Origin: Anaeromyxobacter sp. Fw109-5
GTDB lineage: Bacteria > Myxococcota > Myxococcia > Myxococcales > Anaeromyxobacteraceae
Length of the DNA stretch: 64,000 nt
Assembly (NCBI RefSeq): GCF_000017505.1
Contig: NC_009675.1
Coordinates: 1,860,001-1,924,000, forward strand
Direction: 5' to 3'
How positions within the stretch are numbered: position 1 is the first letter of the stretch; every line of letters starts with the position of its first letter. Below, one piece after another: positions 55,557 through 64,000 of the stretch. The position numbers and the translations under genes were made by a program. The notes beneath the pieces were generated by a model. That model ran no database searches. It saw only the letters and a program-made list of their open reading frames with translations, and was not told where the DNA came from.

Positions 55557-56465
55557 TCACGCCCAGTCGCGCGGCGCGCGCAGCACCTCGACGAGCGCCT
55601 CCTCGCGGCTGCCCGGCTCCGGGGCGTGCCCGTACACCCATCGCACGCTCGGTGGCAGCGACATGAGGATCGACTCGGTCCGTCCGCCCGTCTCCAGCCC
55701 GAAGACGGTGCCGCGATCGAGGACCAGGTTGAACTCCACGTAGCGGCCGCGGCGGATCTCCTGCCAGCGCCGCTCCGCCTCGCCGTAGGGGAGGTCGCGG
55801 CGCCTCGCCACGATCGGCAGGTAGGCGCGCGCGAACGCGGCCGTCAGGTCCTTCGCGAACCCGAGCTCGCGCTCGAGCGGACGGCCGGTGTCCTCGAAGA
55901 AGATCCCGCCCACGCCGCGGTGCTCGCCGCGGTGGCGAAGGTGGAAGTAGGCGTCCGCCGCGCGCTTGTGGCGCGGATAGCTCCCGGGCTCGTGCCGCTC
56001 GCAGGTCTCGCGCAGCACGCGGTGGAAGTGGAGGCAGTCCTCCTCGAACAGGTAGTACGGGGTCAGGTCCGCGCCGCCGCCGAACCAGGCCGCGTCGCCG
56101 CGCCGGATCATCCGGACGTTCATGTGCGCGGTCGGCACCAGGGGGCTGCGCGGGTGGACGACGACGGAGATCCCCGTCGCCGCGAAGGTCACGCCCTCGC
56201 CCCCCACCTTGCGCGCGAAGTCGGGGGAGAGCGCGCCGTGCACGTCCGAGAAGCTGACGCCCGCCTTCTGGAGGACGGCTCCCTCCTGCAGCACGCGCGA
56301 GATGCCGCCCCCGCCGCCCGGCCGCTCCCACGCGTCCTCCCGGAAGCGCGCGGCGCCGTCGGCGCGCTCCAGCTCGGCGCAGAGCGCGTCCTGCGCGGCA
56401 CGGGCGAACGCGACCATGTCGGCGTAGAGGCGATCGAGCGTCTCGGGCTGGGCGGGGGTGGGCAC
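55557..56465 (-). CDS. hemF: Oxygen-dependent coproporphyrinogen III oxidase
   Basis: 302 residues from GTG 56465, the normal length. Family blocks: WERPGGGGGISRVLQEGAVLQKAGVSFSDVHG, TAHMNVRM, WFGGGADLTPYY, KRAADAYFHLRHRGEHRGVGGIFFED, and RGRYVEFNLVLDRGTVFGLETGGRTESILMSLPP. Converts coproporphyrinogen III to protoporphyrinogen IX with O2 in haem synthesis. Divergent from the RF3 gene. Confidence 0.95.
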   Translation of the reverse strand: MPTPAQPETLDRLYADMVAFARAAQDALCAELERADGAARFREDAWERPGGGGGISRVLQEGAVLQKAGVSFSDVHGALSPDFARKVGGEGVTFAATGISVVVHPRSPLVPTAHMNVRMIRRGDAAWFGGGADLTPYYLFEEDCLHFHRVLRETCERHEPGSYPRHKRAADAYFHLRHRGEHRGVGGIFFEDTGRPLERELGFAKDLTAAFARAYLPIVARRRDLPYGEAERRWQEIRRGRYVEFNLVLDRGTVFGLETGGRTESILMSLPPSVRWVYGHAPEPGSREEALVEVLRAPRDWA

Positions 56466-56652
56466 GGTGGACGAGATGCCGGCCGCGCGGCGCGGCTGCC
56501 ACTTCCAGGCGGGGTCGGCGGGCGGCGTGCCCCGGCGCGAGCCCGTCCGCGGGGAGCGGGCAGCCCGGGGCGCGGGGGTTCCCTTGACGGGGCGAAGCGC
56601 GGGCTGTTACGACCCGCCGGCGCGCGGGCCGCCCGGTCGCGCGCCCCCGACC

Positions 56653-58281
56653 ATGACCGTCCCGCACGAGACCGCCCGCAGGCGCACCTTCGCCATCATC
56701 TCCCACCCCGACGCGGGCAAGACGACGCTCACCGAGAAGCTCCTCCTCTACGGAGGGGTCATCCAGCTCGCGGGCGCCGTGAAGGCGAAGCGCGGCCGGG
56801 CCAACGCGGTGAGCGACTGGATGGAGATGGAGCGGGAGCGCGGCATCTCCATCACCACGAGCGTCCTGCAGTTCCCCTACCGCGGGATGCAGATGAACCT
56901 GCTCGACACGCCCGGCCACGCCGACTTCAGCGAGGACACCTACCGCACGCTCCACGCGGTGGACGGCGCGGTGATGCTCCTCGACTCGGCGAAGGGCGTC
57001 GAGGCGCAGACGCGCAAGCTCTTCCGCGTCTGCCGCCAGCGCGCCATCCCCATCTTCACCTTCGTGAACAAGATGGACCGGCCGGGCCGCGAGCCCTTCG
57101 AGCTCATCGGGGAGGTCGAGAGCGTGCTCGGCATCGGCGTCTACCCCATCACCTGGCCGGTGTTCCGGGGCGGGACCTTCGCCGGCGTGTACCACCGCCT
57201 GGCGCGGCGCGTGTACCTGTTCGAAGCGGCGCACTCGGGGTCGAGCTCCGGCGTCGGCGCGGAGCGGCCGCCGGTCGAGGTCACCGGCCTCGACGATCCG
57301 GCGGTCCGCGAGGCGCTCGACGAGGAGGGCTACGCGCGGCTGCGCGAGGACGCGGAGCTGCTCGAGGCCGCCGGCGACGACTTCGACCGGGAGCGCTTCG
57401 AGGCGGGAGAGCTCTCGCCCATGTTCTTCGGGAGCGCCGTCAACAACTTCGGCCTCGAGGCGTTCCTCGACACGTTCATCGAGCTCATGCCTCCGCCGCG
57501 CCCGCGCGCCTCGGATCAGGGGCCGGTGCCGCCGGCGCAGGACGAGTTCAGCGGGTTCGTCTTCAAGATCCAGGCGAACATGGACAAGGCGCACCGCGAT
57601 CGCGTCGCGTTCGTGCGCATCTGCTCCGGCAGGCTCATCCGCGGGATGAAGGTGTTCAACGTCCGCTCGGGCAAGGAGGTCCGGCTCGCGACGCCGACGC
57701 AGTTCATGGCGCGCGACCGGACCATCGTGGAGGAATCCTATCCGGGCGACGTCGTGGGTATCCACGACACCGGCGCCCTCGAGATCGGCGACACGCTGAC
57801 GGGCGGCTCGCGCTTCCTGTTCGAGGGCATCCCCAGCTTCGCCCCCGAGCACTTCCGCCGCCTCGGGCTGGTGGACCCGCTCCGCCGCAAGCAGTTCGCC
57901 CGCGGCATCGAGCAGCTCGCCCAGGAAGGTACCGTCCAGCTCTACCGCCCGCCGGCGGGCCGCGCCGGGGATCTCGTGCTCGGCGCGCTCGGGCAGCTCC
58001 AGTTCGAGGTGGTGAAGTACCGGCTCGAGGCGGAGTACGGCGTGGAGGTCCGGGTGGAGACGGTGCCCTACCAGCTCGCCCGCTGGGTCAGCCGCGCGGA
58101 CGGGGAACCCCTCGAGGTCGAGGACTTCCCGTCCGGCGTCGAGGGGCTGCTGGTGCTCGACGTGCGCGACCGCCCCGTCGTGCTCTTCGACCGGGAGTGG
58201 GCGCTCCGCACGGCGGAGCGGTTCCACCCCGAGCTGAGCTTCGCGGAGACCGCGAGCGGCGTGGTCGTGCGGGCGGCCTGA
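56653..58281 (+). CDS. prfC: Peptide chain release factor 3
   Basis: 542 residues from ATG 56653. GTPase G1 HPDAGKTT (18-25), G2 region RGISITTSVLQF, G3 DTPGHADF, G4 NKMD. RF3-specific features include the SDWMEMERERGISIT block, KLFRVCRQR and the C-terminal QLQFEVVKYRLEAEYGVEV. It recycles RF1/RF2 from the ribosome. An intrinsic-type stem follows. Confidence 0.95.
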   Translation: MTVPHETARRRTFAIISHPDAGKTTLTEKLLLYGGVIQLAGAVKAKRGRANAVSDWMEMERERGISITTSVLQFPYRGMQMNLLDTPGHADFSEDTYRTLHAVDGAVMLLDSAKGVEAQTRKLFRVCRQRAIPIFTFVNKMDRPGREPFELIGEVESVLGIGVYPITWPVFRGGTFAGVYHRLARRVYLFEAAHSGSSSGVGAERPPVEVTGLDDPAVREALDEEGYARLREDAELLEAAGDDFDRERFEAGELSPMFFGSAVNNFGLEAFLDTFIELMPPPRPRASDQGPVPPAQDEFSGFVFKIQANMDKAHRDRVAFVRICSGRLIRGMKVFNVRSGKEVRLATPTQFMARDRTIVEESYPGDVVGIHDTGALEIGDTLTGGSRFLFEGIPSFAPEHFRRLGLVDPLRRKQFARGIEQLAQEGTVQLYRPPAGRAGDLVLGALGQLQFEVVKYRLEAEYGVEVRVETVPYQLARWVSRADGEPLEVEDFPSGVEGLLVLDVRDRPVVLFDREWALRTAERFHPELSFAETASGVVVRAA

Positions 58282-58292
58282 GGCCGAAAAAG

Positions 58293-58326
58293 AGAGCCGC
58301 CCGCCCGTCTCCGGGCGAGCGGCTCT
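58293..58326 (-). terminator. Terminator between convergent prfC and MFS genes
   Basis: Arms AGAGCCGC (58293-58300) and GCGGCTCT (58319-58326) with further pairing of CGCCCG and CGGGCG inside. Read on the minus strand the stem is followed by a CTTTTTC tract, fitting an intrinsic terminator for the MFS gene. On the plus strand only GTATT follows. Confidence 0.75.
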
Positions 58327-58334
58327 GTATTCCG

Positions 58335-58361
58335 CTCGTGGTGAGCCTGTCGAACCACGAG
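58335..58361. repeat. REP-like palindrome
   Basis: CTCGTGGT (58335-58342) and ACCACGAG (58354-58361) around GAGCCTGTCGA. The sequence resembles a common interspersed intergenic palindrome. Lies between the terminator and the MFS stop. Confidence 0.5.
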
Positions 58362-58395
58362 GCCGCTCGCGCTCCCGCGAGCGGGCCCCCGTGAT

Positions 58396-59724
58396 TCACA
58401 TGGAGCGTGCGTCCGCGCCGGCCACCGCCCTCGCCTGCGGCGGGAACATGGCGGGGGCCTCCTCGCGCTTCGCCTCGCGGCGGCCGATCCGGATGCGGAC
58501 CTCCTTCTCCGGGATGCTCACCGAGATGCTCACGTAGCTGAACATGGCGAGCACCACCGCGACGAGGAGCAGGACCGCGGCCATGCCGTAGGCGCCCGCG
58601 TAGGAGCCGGTCTGGTCGGCGATCCGTCCGGCCAGCGTCGGCCCGAGCACGCCGCCGACGCCCCAGGCGGTGAAGAGGATGCCGTAGTTGAGGCCGAGGT
58701 TCTTGGTGCCCCAGTTGTCGGCCGCCGTCGCCGGGAAGAGCGAGAGGCAGGCGCCGTAGCTGAAGCCGACCACCGCCGAGCCGAGGATGAACGTGGCGAT
58801 CGTCGAGAAGTTCGCGAAGAACATCATCGCCACCGCCTGCATGACGCAGACGAGCCCGATGGTCACCACGCGGCCGATGTAGTCCGAGATGATGCCGGCG
58901 ATGATGCGCCCGCTCGCGTTGAACACGGCGAGCAGCGCGACGAACACGAAGCCGGCCTGGATGGAGTTCCCGGACTGGACCGCCACGATCTTCGCCATGT
59001 GGCCGATGATCATGAGGCCAGCGGTCGCGGCGCAGGCGTACTGGACGTAGAGCGACCAGAACGCCGGGGTGCGGATCATCTCCCGCCAGGTGCGGTCGGG
59101 GCCCACGCCCGCCTTGGCGGCGGCCTTCGCCGGGGAGAGGGGCGCGGCCGGGTTCGCGACGAGCTGGGCGCAGATCGTCGCGGTCACGAGGAACGCGACG
59201 CCGAGGATGCGGAACGCGCCGGAGACGCCGTAGGCGGCGATGAGGTTCTTGGAGAGCGGCGCGATGTAGACCGGCGCGATGCCGAACCCGCCGACCACGA
59301 TCCCGGTGATGAGCCCCTTCTTCGCGGGCGGGAACCACTTCACCGCGGCCGGCGTCGTCGCGGAGTAGCCGAGGCCGAAGCCCGTGCCGCCCATGAGCCC
59401 GAAGCCGACCAGCGCCGGCCAGGTCTGCTCGGCGGTGGCGAAGCTCGCCACGACGAGGCCGAGCCCGGTGAGGACGGCGCCGGCGGAGGCGATGATGCGC
59501 GGGCCGAGCTTGTCCTGCAGCCTGCCGGCGGGGACCATCATCAGCGCGAAGCAGGCGATCGCGACCGTGTAGGGCAGCGTGGCGGCGGTCTTCGACCAGC
59601 CGTAGCCTCCGCGCTCCACGGTCTCGACGAGCTGCTTCGAGAAGACGCTCCAGGCGTAAAGGATGCCGAGGGCGAGGTTGAGGCCCGTTCCGGCGAGAAC
59701 GACGATCCATCCGCGGCGTGACAT
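58396..59724 (-). CDS. OFA-family MFS transporter (oxalate/formate antiporter-like)
   Basis: 442 residues, twelve predicted helices. Starts RRGWIVVLAGTGLNLALGILYAWSVFSK, the classic OFA N terminus, followed by GYGWSKTAATLPYTVAIACFALMMVPAGRLQDKLGPR. Mid-protein GGFGIAPVYIAPLSKNLI and AWGVGGVLGPTLAGRIADQTGS also fit. Family members exchange oxalate/formate or carry other monocarboxylates. ATG 59724 has AAGGAG upstream. Single gene. Confidence 0.9.
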   Translation of the reverse strand: MSRRGWIVVLAGTGLNLALGILYAWSVFSKQLVETVERGGYGWSKTAATLPYTVAIACFALMMVPAGRLQDKLGPRIIASAGAVLTGLGLVVASFATAEQTWPALVGFGLMGGTGFGLGYSATTPAAVKWFPPAKKGLITGIVVGGFGIAPVYIAPLSKNLIAAYGVSGAFRILGVAFLVTATICAQLVANPAAPLSPAKAAAKAGVGPDRTWREMIRTPAFWSLYVQYACAATAGLMIIGHMAKIVAVQSGNSIQAGFVFVALLAVFNASGRIIAGIISDYIGRVVTIGLVCVMQAVAMMFFANFSTIATFILGSAVVGFSYGACLSLFPATAADNWGTKNLGLNYGILFTAWGVGGVLGPTLAGRIADQTGSYAGAYGMAAVLLLVAVVLAMFSYVSISVSIPEKEVRIRIGRREAKREEAPAMFPPQARAVAGADARSM

Positions 59725-60126
59725 TGGGGTCTCCTTCAGTCGTCGGCCCGAGCGACCGCGGGATCGCTGCTCTCCGCGCCGCAGGCGCGTGCAAAAGAAC
59801 ACGGCCCGTGCGCGCGTGTCACCTTGCGCGACGGGTTCATGTCGACCGGTGCGGTGCACCATATGCGCGCAGAGTGAGAGGCCGTGGACTGCGTGTGCGA
59901 CACCATGGCGCGCTCGCGTCGGGCGAGGCGCCCTCGGCGCGCACCTCTTTCGCGGACCGCGCAATGCGCGCGCAATGGCTCCGTTCAGCGGCGCAGATCG
60001 TTCGAGGCGCGCGCAGAATCTTCTGGCGGCGCAGATCGTTCGCCGGGCGCCGCGCGACGGTCCGCCGCGGCTCGGTTGGAGCGCGCGACTCTGCGGCGCA
60101 CCCCGTCGCGGGCGCTCAGCGGGCGG
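59725..60126. other. Intergenic region upstream of the MFS gene
   Basis: About 400 bp between the MFS start and the stop of the minus-strand NAD-binding gene. No credible ORF. Two direct copies of GGCGCAGATCGTTCG begin at 59990 and 60028 (38-bp spacing). No terminator or known motif. Confidence 0.5.
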
Positions 60127-60831
60127 TCAGCGGAGCGCGTCCGCCCCCACGACGCGCCGCTCCGCCGCGGGATCGAGCGCGAGCCGCACGAGCGCGGCCG
60201 CGAGCTCCGCGGCGGTGATGGACCGCCAGCGCGCGGCGAGGCGGCGCGCGCCGAGCCGCGCCGCGATCCCGAGCACGGCGTCGGCCGCGACGGCGGCGGT
60301 GCGCTCGAGCGGCCGGCGCTCCTCGCGATCGGGCCCGGTGACGAAGGACGGCCGGGCGATGGTGTACGGGAGCCCGCTCCCGCTCAGCTCGCGCTCGAGC
60401 CGCGCGCGCGCCGCGAGGTAGGCGCTGGGCGTGCCCTCGCGGACTCCGGCGGCGGACAGGTACACGAAGCGTGGACGCCCGCCGCTCGTCAGCGCGGCGT
60501 CGAGCAGCAGGCGCGTGAGGCCGTGATCGACGGAGGCGTAGCTCTCGGAGCGTCCGCGGCGGGCGGCCTCGCGCCCGCGCCGGCGCGTCGTGCCGAGCAG
60601 CGCGAACACCATGGTCGGGCGCACGCGCGCGAGGGTGGTCGCCATCGCCGCCGCGTCCCACGGCGTCGCGTCCACCTGCGCGCCGAGCGCCCCGAAGCGC
60701 GCGCGCCACTCCTCGAGCCGCGGCGAGTCGGGCCGGACGTGCGCCACGGTCGCGATCCCCGCAGCGCGAAGCGCACGGACGACCTCACGGCCGGTGTAGC
60801 CGGTCGCGCCGGCGACGAAGGCGGTGTGCAT
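60127..60831 (-). CDS. NAD(P)-binding Rossmann-fold protein (NmrA/atypical SDR type)
   Basis: 234 residues. N-terminal cofactor loop GATGYTGREVVRAL (8-21), then VFALLGTTRRRG, FVYLSAAGVREG with the family's Ser, YLAARARLERELSGSGLPYTIARPSFVTGPD. The layout is that of atypical short-chain dehydrogenases acting as NAD(P)H sensors or reductases, similar to HTATIP2/NmrA-like proteins. Substrate unknown. ATG 60831; divergent from lemA. Confidence 0.85.
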   Translation of the reverse strand: MHTAFVAGATGYTGREVVRALRAAGIATVAHVRPDSPRLEEWRARFGALGAQVDATPWDAAAMATTLARVRPTMVFALLGTTRRRGREAARRGRSESYASVDHGLTRLLLDAALTSGGRPRFVYLSAAGVREGTPSAYLAARARLERELSGSGLPYTIARPSFVTGPDREERRPLERTAAVAADAVLGIAARLGARRLAARWRSITAAELAAALVRLALDPAAERRVVGADALR

Positions 60832-60961
60832 GGCGGCGACCTCCGCGGTGTGGAGACGACATCATGCCTCCCCGCGGCGTGGGACGGCGCGGCCCGTGCG
60901 CGGTCACCCCGTTCGTGCCATCCTGGCAGCTCCCGCGCGCACGTCGCGCGGAGGAGGGAAC

Positions 60962-61540
60962 ATGATCGCGCTCTTCCTCGTCGCGCTCGTCGCCGCGGTC
61001 GCCGTCGCCTGGGTGGTGCTGCACAACGGCCTCGTCACGCGCCGTAACGGCTTCCGCAACGCGTTCGGCCAGATCGACGTCCAGCTCCAGCGCCGCTACG
61101 ACCTCATCCCGAACCTCGTCGAGGCGACCCGCGCCTACCTCACGCACGAGCGGTCCACGCTCGAGGCGGTGATCGCGGCGCGCAACCAGGCGGCGGCCGC
61201 CGCGCGCGTGGCGGCCGCGCACCCGGGCGACGCAGCCTCCATGGAGCGGCTCGCGCAGGCGGAGGGCGTCCTCGCGGGCCCGCTGTCGCGCCTCCTCGCC
61301 GTGGCCGAGGCGTACCCGGACCTCAAGGCGAGCGACACCGTCGGGCGACTCGTCGAGGAGCTGACCTCGACGGAGAACCGCGTCGCGTTCGCGCGGCAGG
61401 CCTATAACGACGCGGTGATGAGCTACAACAACGCCCGCGAGACGTTCCCGGGCACGCTCGTGGCGGGCGGCTTCCCGGAGGCCCGCCCCCTCGAGATCGC
61501 CTCGCCGCAGGTTCGCGAGCCGGTGCGCATCGCCCTGTAG
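60962..61540 (+). CDS. lemA: LemA-family protein
   Basis: 192 residues. One N-terminal membrane helix, then the LemA signature VTRRNGFRNAFGQIDVQLQRRYDLIPNLVEATRAY and the long helical hairpin, ending YNNARETFPGTLVAGGFPEARPLE. ATG 60962 has GGAGGG upstream. It overlaps the M48 peptidase gene by one base, a common pairing. Confidence 0.92.
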   Translation: MIALFLVALVAAVAVAWVVLHNGLVTRRNGFRNAFGQIDVQLQRRYDLIPNLVEATRAYLTHERSTLEAVIAARNQAAAAARVAAAHPGDAASMERLAQAEGVLAGPLSRLLAVAEAYPDLKASDTVGRLVEELTSTENRVAFARQAYNDAVMSYNNARETFPGTLVAGGFPEARPLEIASPQVREPVRIAL

Positions 61541-63435
61541 TGCGCTCCACCCTCGACTTCTTCGGCGCGCAGGCGGCCGCCAGGCGGCGGACCGCCCTCC
61601 TCGCCTTCCTGTTCGCCCTCGCCTGGCTCGGCACGATCGGCGTCGTGCACCTCCTCGTCTCGGGCGTCCTCGGGCTGCACCCCGAGCTCGCCCTCGGGGC
61701 GCTCGGTGACCAGCGCGCGCGCGACCTGCTCGGCGTCGCCGGGATCGTCTCGCTCGTCACGGCGGGCGGCGCCCTCGTCCACGGCGTCCGGCTCGCCGCC
61801 GGAGGCGGCGGGGCCGTCGCGGAGCTCCTGGGGGGGGTGCGGATCGCGCAGGGGACGGGCGACGCCGCGGAGCGCCAGCTCCTGAACGTGGTCGAGGAGA
61901 TGGCGATCGCGGCGGGCGTGCCGGTGCCGGCCGTCTACGTGCTCCAGGGGGAGGGGGGCATCAACGCGTTCGCGGCCGGCTTCGCGCCCGACCGGGCGGT
62001 CATCGCCGTCACCCGCGGCGCGCTCGAGGCGCTCACGCGCGACGAGCTGCAGGGCGTGATCGCGCACGAGCTCTCACACGTCGTCAACCTCGACACGCGG
62101 CTGAACCTGCAGCTCATGGCGCTCGTCGGAGGCCTGTCCTCGCTCGCGCTCGTCGGCCGCTACGTCCTGCGGATGGGGCTCGGCGGCGAGGGGCGGCGGC
62201 GGAGGCCCGCGCTCGCCCCCGGCCTCCTCGGCGCCCTCGTGTGGGCGGCGGGCTCGGTGGGCGCCTTCTTCGGGCAGCTCATCCGGCTCGCCGTGTCGCG
62301 CACGCGCGAGCACCTCGCCGACGCCTCCGCGGTGCAGTTCACCCGCAACCCCGACGGCCTCGCCGGCGCGCTCGCCAAGATCGCGCGCGAGGGGTCCGCG
62401 CTGCACAGCCCGGCGGCGCCGGAGGCGGCGCACCTCTTCTTCGCCGACGGGCTCGGCTCACGGCTCCTCGCGACACACCCCCCCATCGAGGAGCGGATCC
62501 GGCGGATCGCGCCGCAGCTCGCGCCGCGGCTGCTCGGAGCGACGCGGACCCTCGCCGCGGCGGAGCGCGCGGGCGACGTCGCGCGGCTCGTCCCGGCGGT
62601 GGCCTCCGGCCGGACCGCCGACGTGGAGCGCGCCCGCCTGCTCCTCGCGACCCTCCCGGCGGCCGCGGTCACCGCGGCGCGGGCACCCCCGACCGTGCCC
62701 GCCCTCGCGCGCGCCCTCCTCGCCGATCGCGACGCGGCGGCGCGCGCGCTCCAGCTCTCCGCGATCGGCGACGGCGCGCTGCGGGCGGAGGTCGATCGGC
62801 TCGGCGGGCTGCTCGCCGGCGTGGATCGCGAGGGGCGCATGGCGCTCCTCGATCTCGCCGCGCCGGCGCTCGCGCTCCTCGGCCCCGAGGGCGGCTCGCG
62901 CCTCGTCGGCGACCTCCGGTCGCTCGCGGCCGCCGACGGGCGCACGACCGTGTTCGAGTGGGCGGTGGAGCGCATCGTCGCGCGGCGCGTGGCCGCCCGC
63001 GCGCCGCGACCCGGGGGCCGCGCGCGGCGCCTCGAGGACGTCGAGGTGGAGTGCCTGGAGCTGCTGTCGCTGCTCGCGTGGCTGGAGGCCCCCGACGCCG
63101 CGTCCGCCCAGGCGGCCCTCGACGCCGGCGTGGCCGCGCTGGGAGTCGGCGGCTCGTGGCGGGTCCTGCCGCGCGGCCGCGTGGGAGCGGCCAGGCTCGA
63201 GGCGGCGCTGGACGCGCTCGACGCGACGCCCCCCATCGTGAAGGCGCGGGTGCTCGCCGCGTGCGAGGCGTGCGCCGGAGCGGACGGGAGGGTGCTGCCG
63301 GCGGAGGCCGAGGTGCTCCGCGCGGTGGCGGCGTCACTCGGAGTGCCCGCGCCGCCGGTCGTCCGGGAGGACGAAGGTGGGCAGGGGAGGGCACCCGAGG
63401 AAACGCCGGCGACGGGCCGCTCGTCCCGAGCGTAG
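61540..63435 (+). CDS. M48-family membrane metallopeptidase with a long C-terminal extension
   Basis: 631 residues from GTG 61540. Two membrane helices near 20-75, HELSH zinc motif (176-180), a third and fourth hydrophobic segment near 190-255, and the downstream Glu region SRTREHLADASAVQF. Peptidase similarity ends near residue 330 (HPPIEERIRRI). The remaining 300 residues are Ala/Leu/Arg-rich helices, and the last part (ACEACAGADGRVLPAEAEVLRAVAASLG) resembles a TerB-like domain. Likely degrades membrane proteins together with LemA. Confidence 0.88.
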   Translation: MRSTLDFFGAQAAARRRTALLAFLFALAWLGTIGVVHLLVSGVLGLHPELALGALGDQRARDLLGVAGIVSLVTAGGALVHGVRLAAGGGGAVAELLGGVRIAQGTGDAAERQLLNVVEEMAIAAGVPVPAVYVLQGEGGINAFAAGFAPDRAVIAVTRGALEALTRDELQGVIAHELSHVVNLDTRLNLQLMALVGGLSSLALVGRYVLRMGLGGEGRRRRPALAPGLLGALVWAAGSVGAFFGQLIRLAVSRTREHLADASAVQFTRNPDGLAGALAKIAREGSALHSPAAPEAAHLFFADGLGSRLLATHPPIEERIRRIAPQLAPRLLGATRTLAAAERAGDVARLVPAVASGRTADVERARLLLATLPAAAVTAARAPPTVPALARALLADRDAAARALQLSAIGDGALRAEVDRLGGLLAGVDREGRMALLDLAAPALALLGPEGGSRLVGDLRSLAAADGRTTVFEWAVERIVARRVAARAPRPGGRARRLEDVEVECLELLSLLAWLEAPDAASAQAALDAGVAALGVGGSWRVLPRGRVGAARLEAALDALDATPPIVKARVLAACEACAGADGRVLPAEAEVLRAVAASLGVPAPPVVREDEGGQGRAPEETPATGRSSRA

Positions 63436-63450
63436 CGAACGGTCGAGGGT
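63415..63450. repeat. REP-like palindromic element, copy C (inverted)
   Basis: Contains CCGCTCGTCCCGAGCGTAGCG followed by AACGGTCGAGGG, the reverse complement of the ends of copies A and B without an internal stem. It covers the M48 stop codon and touches array 8. Confidence 0.55.
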
Positions 63451-63455
63451 GACCC

Positions 63456-63555
63456 CCACCGCGACCGCGACCGCGACCGCGCCCTCGACCTCGACCTCGA
63501 CCGCGACCTCGACCGCGACCTCGATCCCAGCCCCGACCTCCGACCCTCGACCCCT
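63456..63555. repeat. GTCGNG-type array 8 (opposite orientation)
   Basis: About 16 hexamers, GACCGC, then GACCTC types, then degenerate CGACCTC/CGACCC. It lies about 20 bp past the M48 stop and 60 bp before the topoisomerase gene. Confidence 0.92.
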
Positions 63556-63612
63556 GACCCGGACCCCACCGCTCCGCTGGCGCCCCGCGCCCGCAGTGCC
63601 TACGGGTGATCG

Positions 63613-64000
63613 GTGAGCGCGATCGACCGGCTCCGCCGCGGCGGCATTCGAAGGTTGGGAACCCCCGCCTCGGGGTTCCGCTACGTGCGGGCGGACGGGC
63701 GAGCCGTCGGCGCGGCCGACCTCGCGCGGATCCGGGCGCTGCGCCTGCCTCCCGCGTGGAGGGACGTCCACGTGAGCCCCGCGGCCGGCGCGAAGCTTCA
63801 GGCGATCGGGCGCGACAAGGCGGGCCGCTGGCAGTACCGCTATCACCCGGAGTTCGTGCGGCGGCGGTCCGCGGCGAAGTACCGCCGGCTCGTGCGCTTC
63901 GCGGAGGCGCTGCCGCGGGTCCGCGCCCGCGTCGAGCGCGACTTCCGGCGGCGCGGGCTGGGCCGCGAGCGGGTGCTCGCGGGGATGACGCGGATCCTCG
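63613..64000 (+). CDS. Type IB DNA topoisomerase, N-terminal part (runs off the window)
   Basis: The frame is open from GTG 63613 to the window edge, giving 129 codons. It encodes GFRYVRADGRAV, LPPAWRDVHVSP, GAKLQAIGRDKAGRWQYRYHPEFVRRR and KYRRLVRFAEALP, the start of bacterial/poxvirus-like topoisomerase IB. The catalytic Tyr would lie beyond the end. Start choice is tentative, with a weak ribosome site. It should relax supercoiled DNA through a 3'-phosphotyrosyl intermediate. Confidence 0.85.
   Translation, partial: MSAIDRLRRGGIRRLGTPASGFRYVRADGRAVGAADLARIRALRLPPAWRDVHVSPAAGAKLQAIGRDKAGRWQYRYHPEFVRRRSAAKYRRLVRFAEALPRVRARVERDFRRRGLGRERVLAGMTRIL

Overview
The window is very GC-rich bacterial DNA with dense, overlapping genes, frequent GTG starts and many GTGA/ATGA start-stop overlaps. 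Gene content (Liv-type and sugar-type ABC importers, a hybrid histidine kinase, hemerythrin/RIC proteins, a sigma-54-type activator, an RdgC-like protein, many lipoproteins) fits a Myxococcota/deltaproteobacterium of the Anaeromyxobacter kind. This placement is inference from composition and gene content. No rRNA, tRNA, CRISPR array or insertion sequence was recognised.

Layout. 1-1835: end of cydA and all of cydB (cytochrome bd oxidase). 1904-3884: two hexanucleotide repeat arrays flank a convergent pair of four-helix-bundle (S23/IVP-like) genes, each with its Shine-Dalgarno and start codon buried in a perfect inverted repeat. 3946-7010: two unknown proteins and an adenosine-specific kinase. 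7158-12952: ABC importer (Tat-exported binding protein, ATPase, two permeases) with an MmsA-type aldehyde dehydrogenase; then an FMN reductase. 13678-16082 (minus): a three-gene ubiquitin-like conjugation cassette, E2-like protein, 63-residue protein and JAB-E1 fusion. 16283-22496: DUF438/hemerythrin/PAS protein, glycine-zipper lipoprotein, hybrid kinase, PAP2 phosphatase, cupredoxin lipoprotein. 22734-28032 (minus): six-gene Liv-type importer plus 3-hydroxybutyrate dehydrogenase operon. 28302-32093: giant repeat lipoprotein. 32447-34976: aldo-keto reductase, putative outer-membrane protein, metallophosphoesterase. 35389-38106: Rnk, then a nitrosative-stress-like module (hemerythrin, RIC) divergent from a short sigma-54-type activator. 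38157-39420: RdgC-like pair. 39515-45218: TolC-MFP-RND efflux operon. 45818-49771 (minus): sugar-type ABC importer. 50121-51004: YCII protein and PdxH. 52003-53169: DUF222-HNH protein. 53462-59724: DUF454 protein, tetratrico-like lipoprotein, HemF, RF3, OFA-type MFS carrier. 60127-64000: NAD-binding protein, LemA, M48 peptidase, start of a type IB topoisomerase.

The most notable points are the compact E2/JAB-E1 cassette, the paired S23 genes with structured leaders that share a loop but differ in stem sequence, and eight GTCGNG-type arrays in intergenic DNA. Several of the arrays begin at or within a few bases of a stop codon, and three sit beside a shared REP-like palindromic element.
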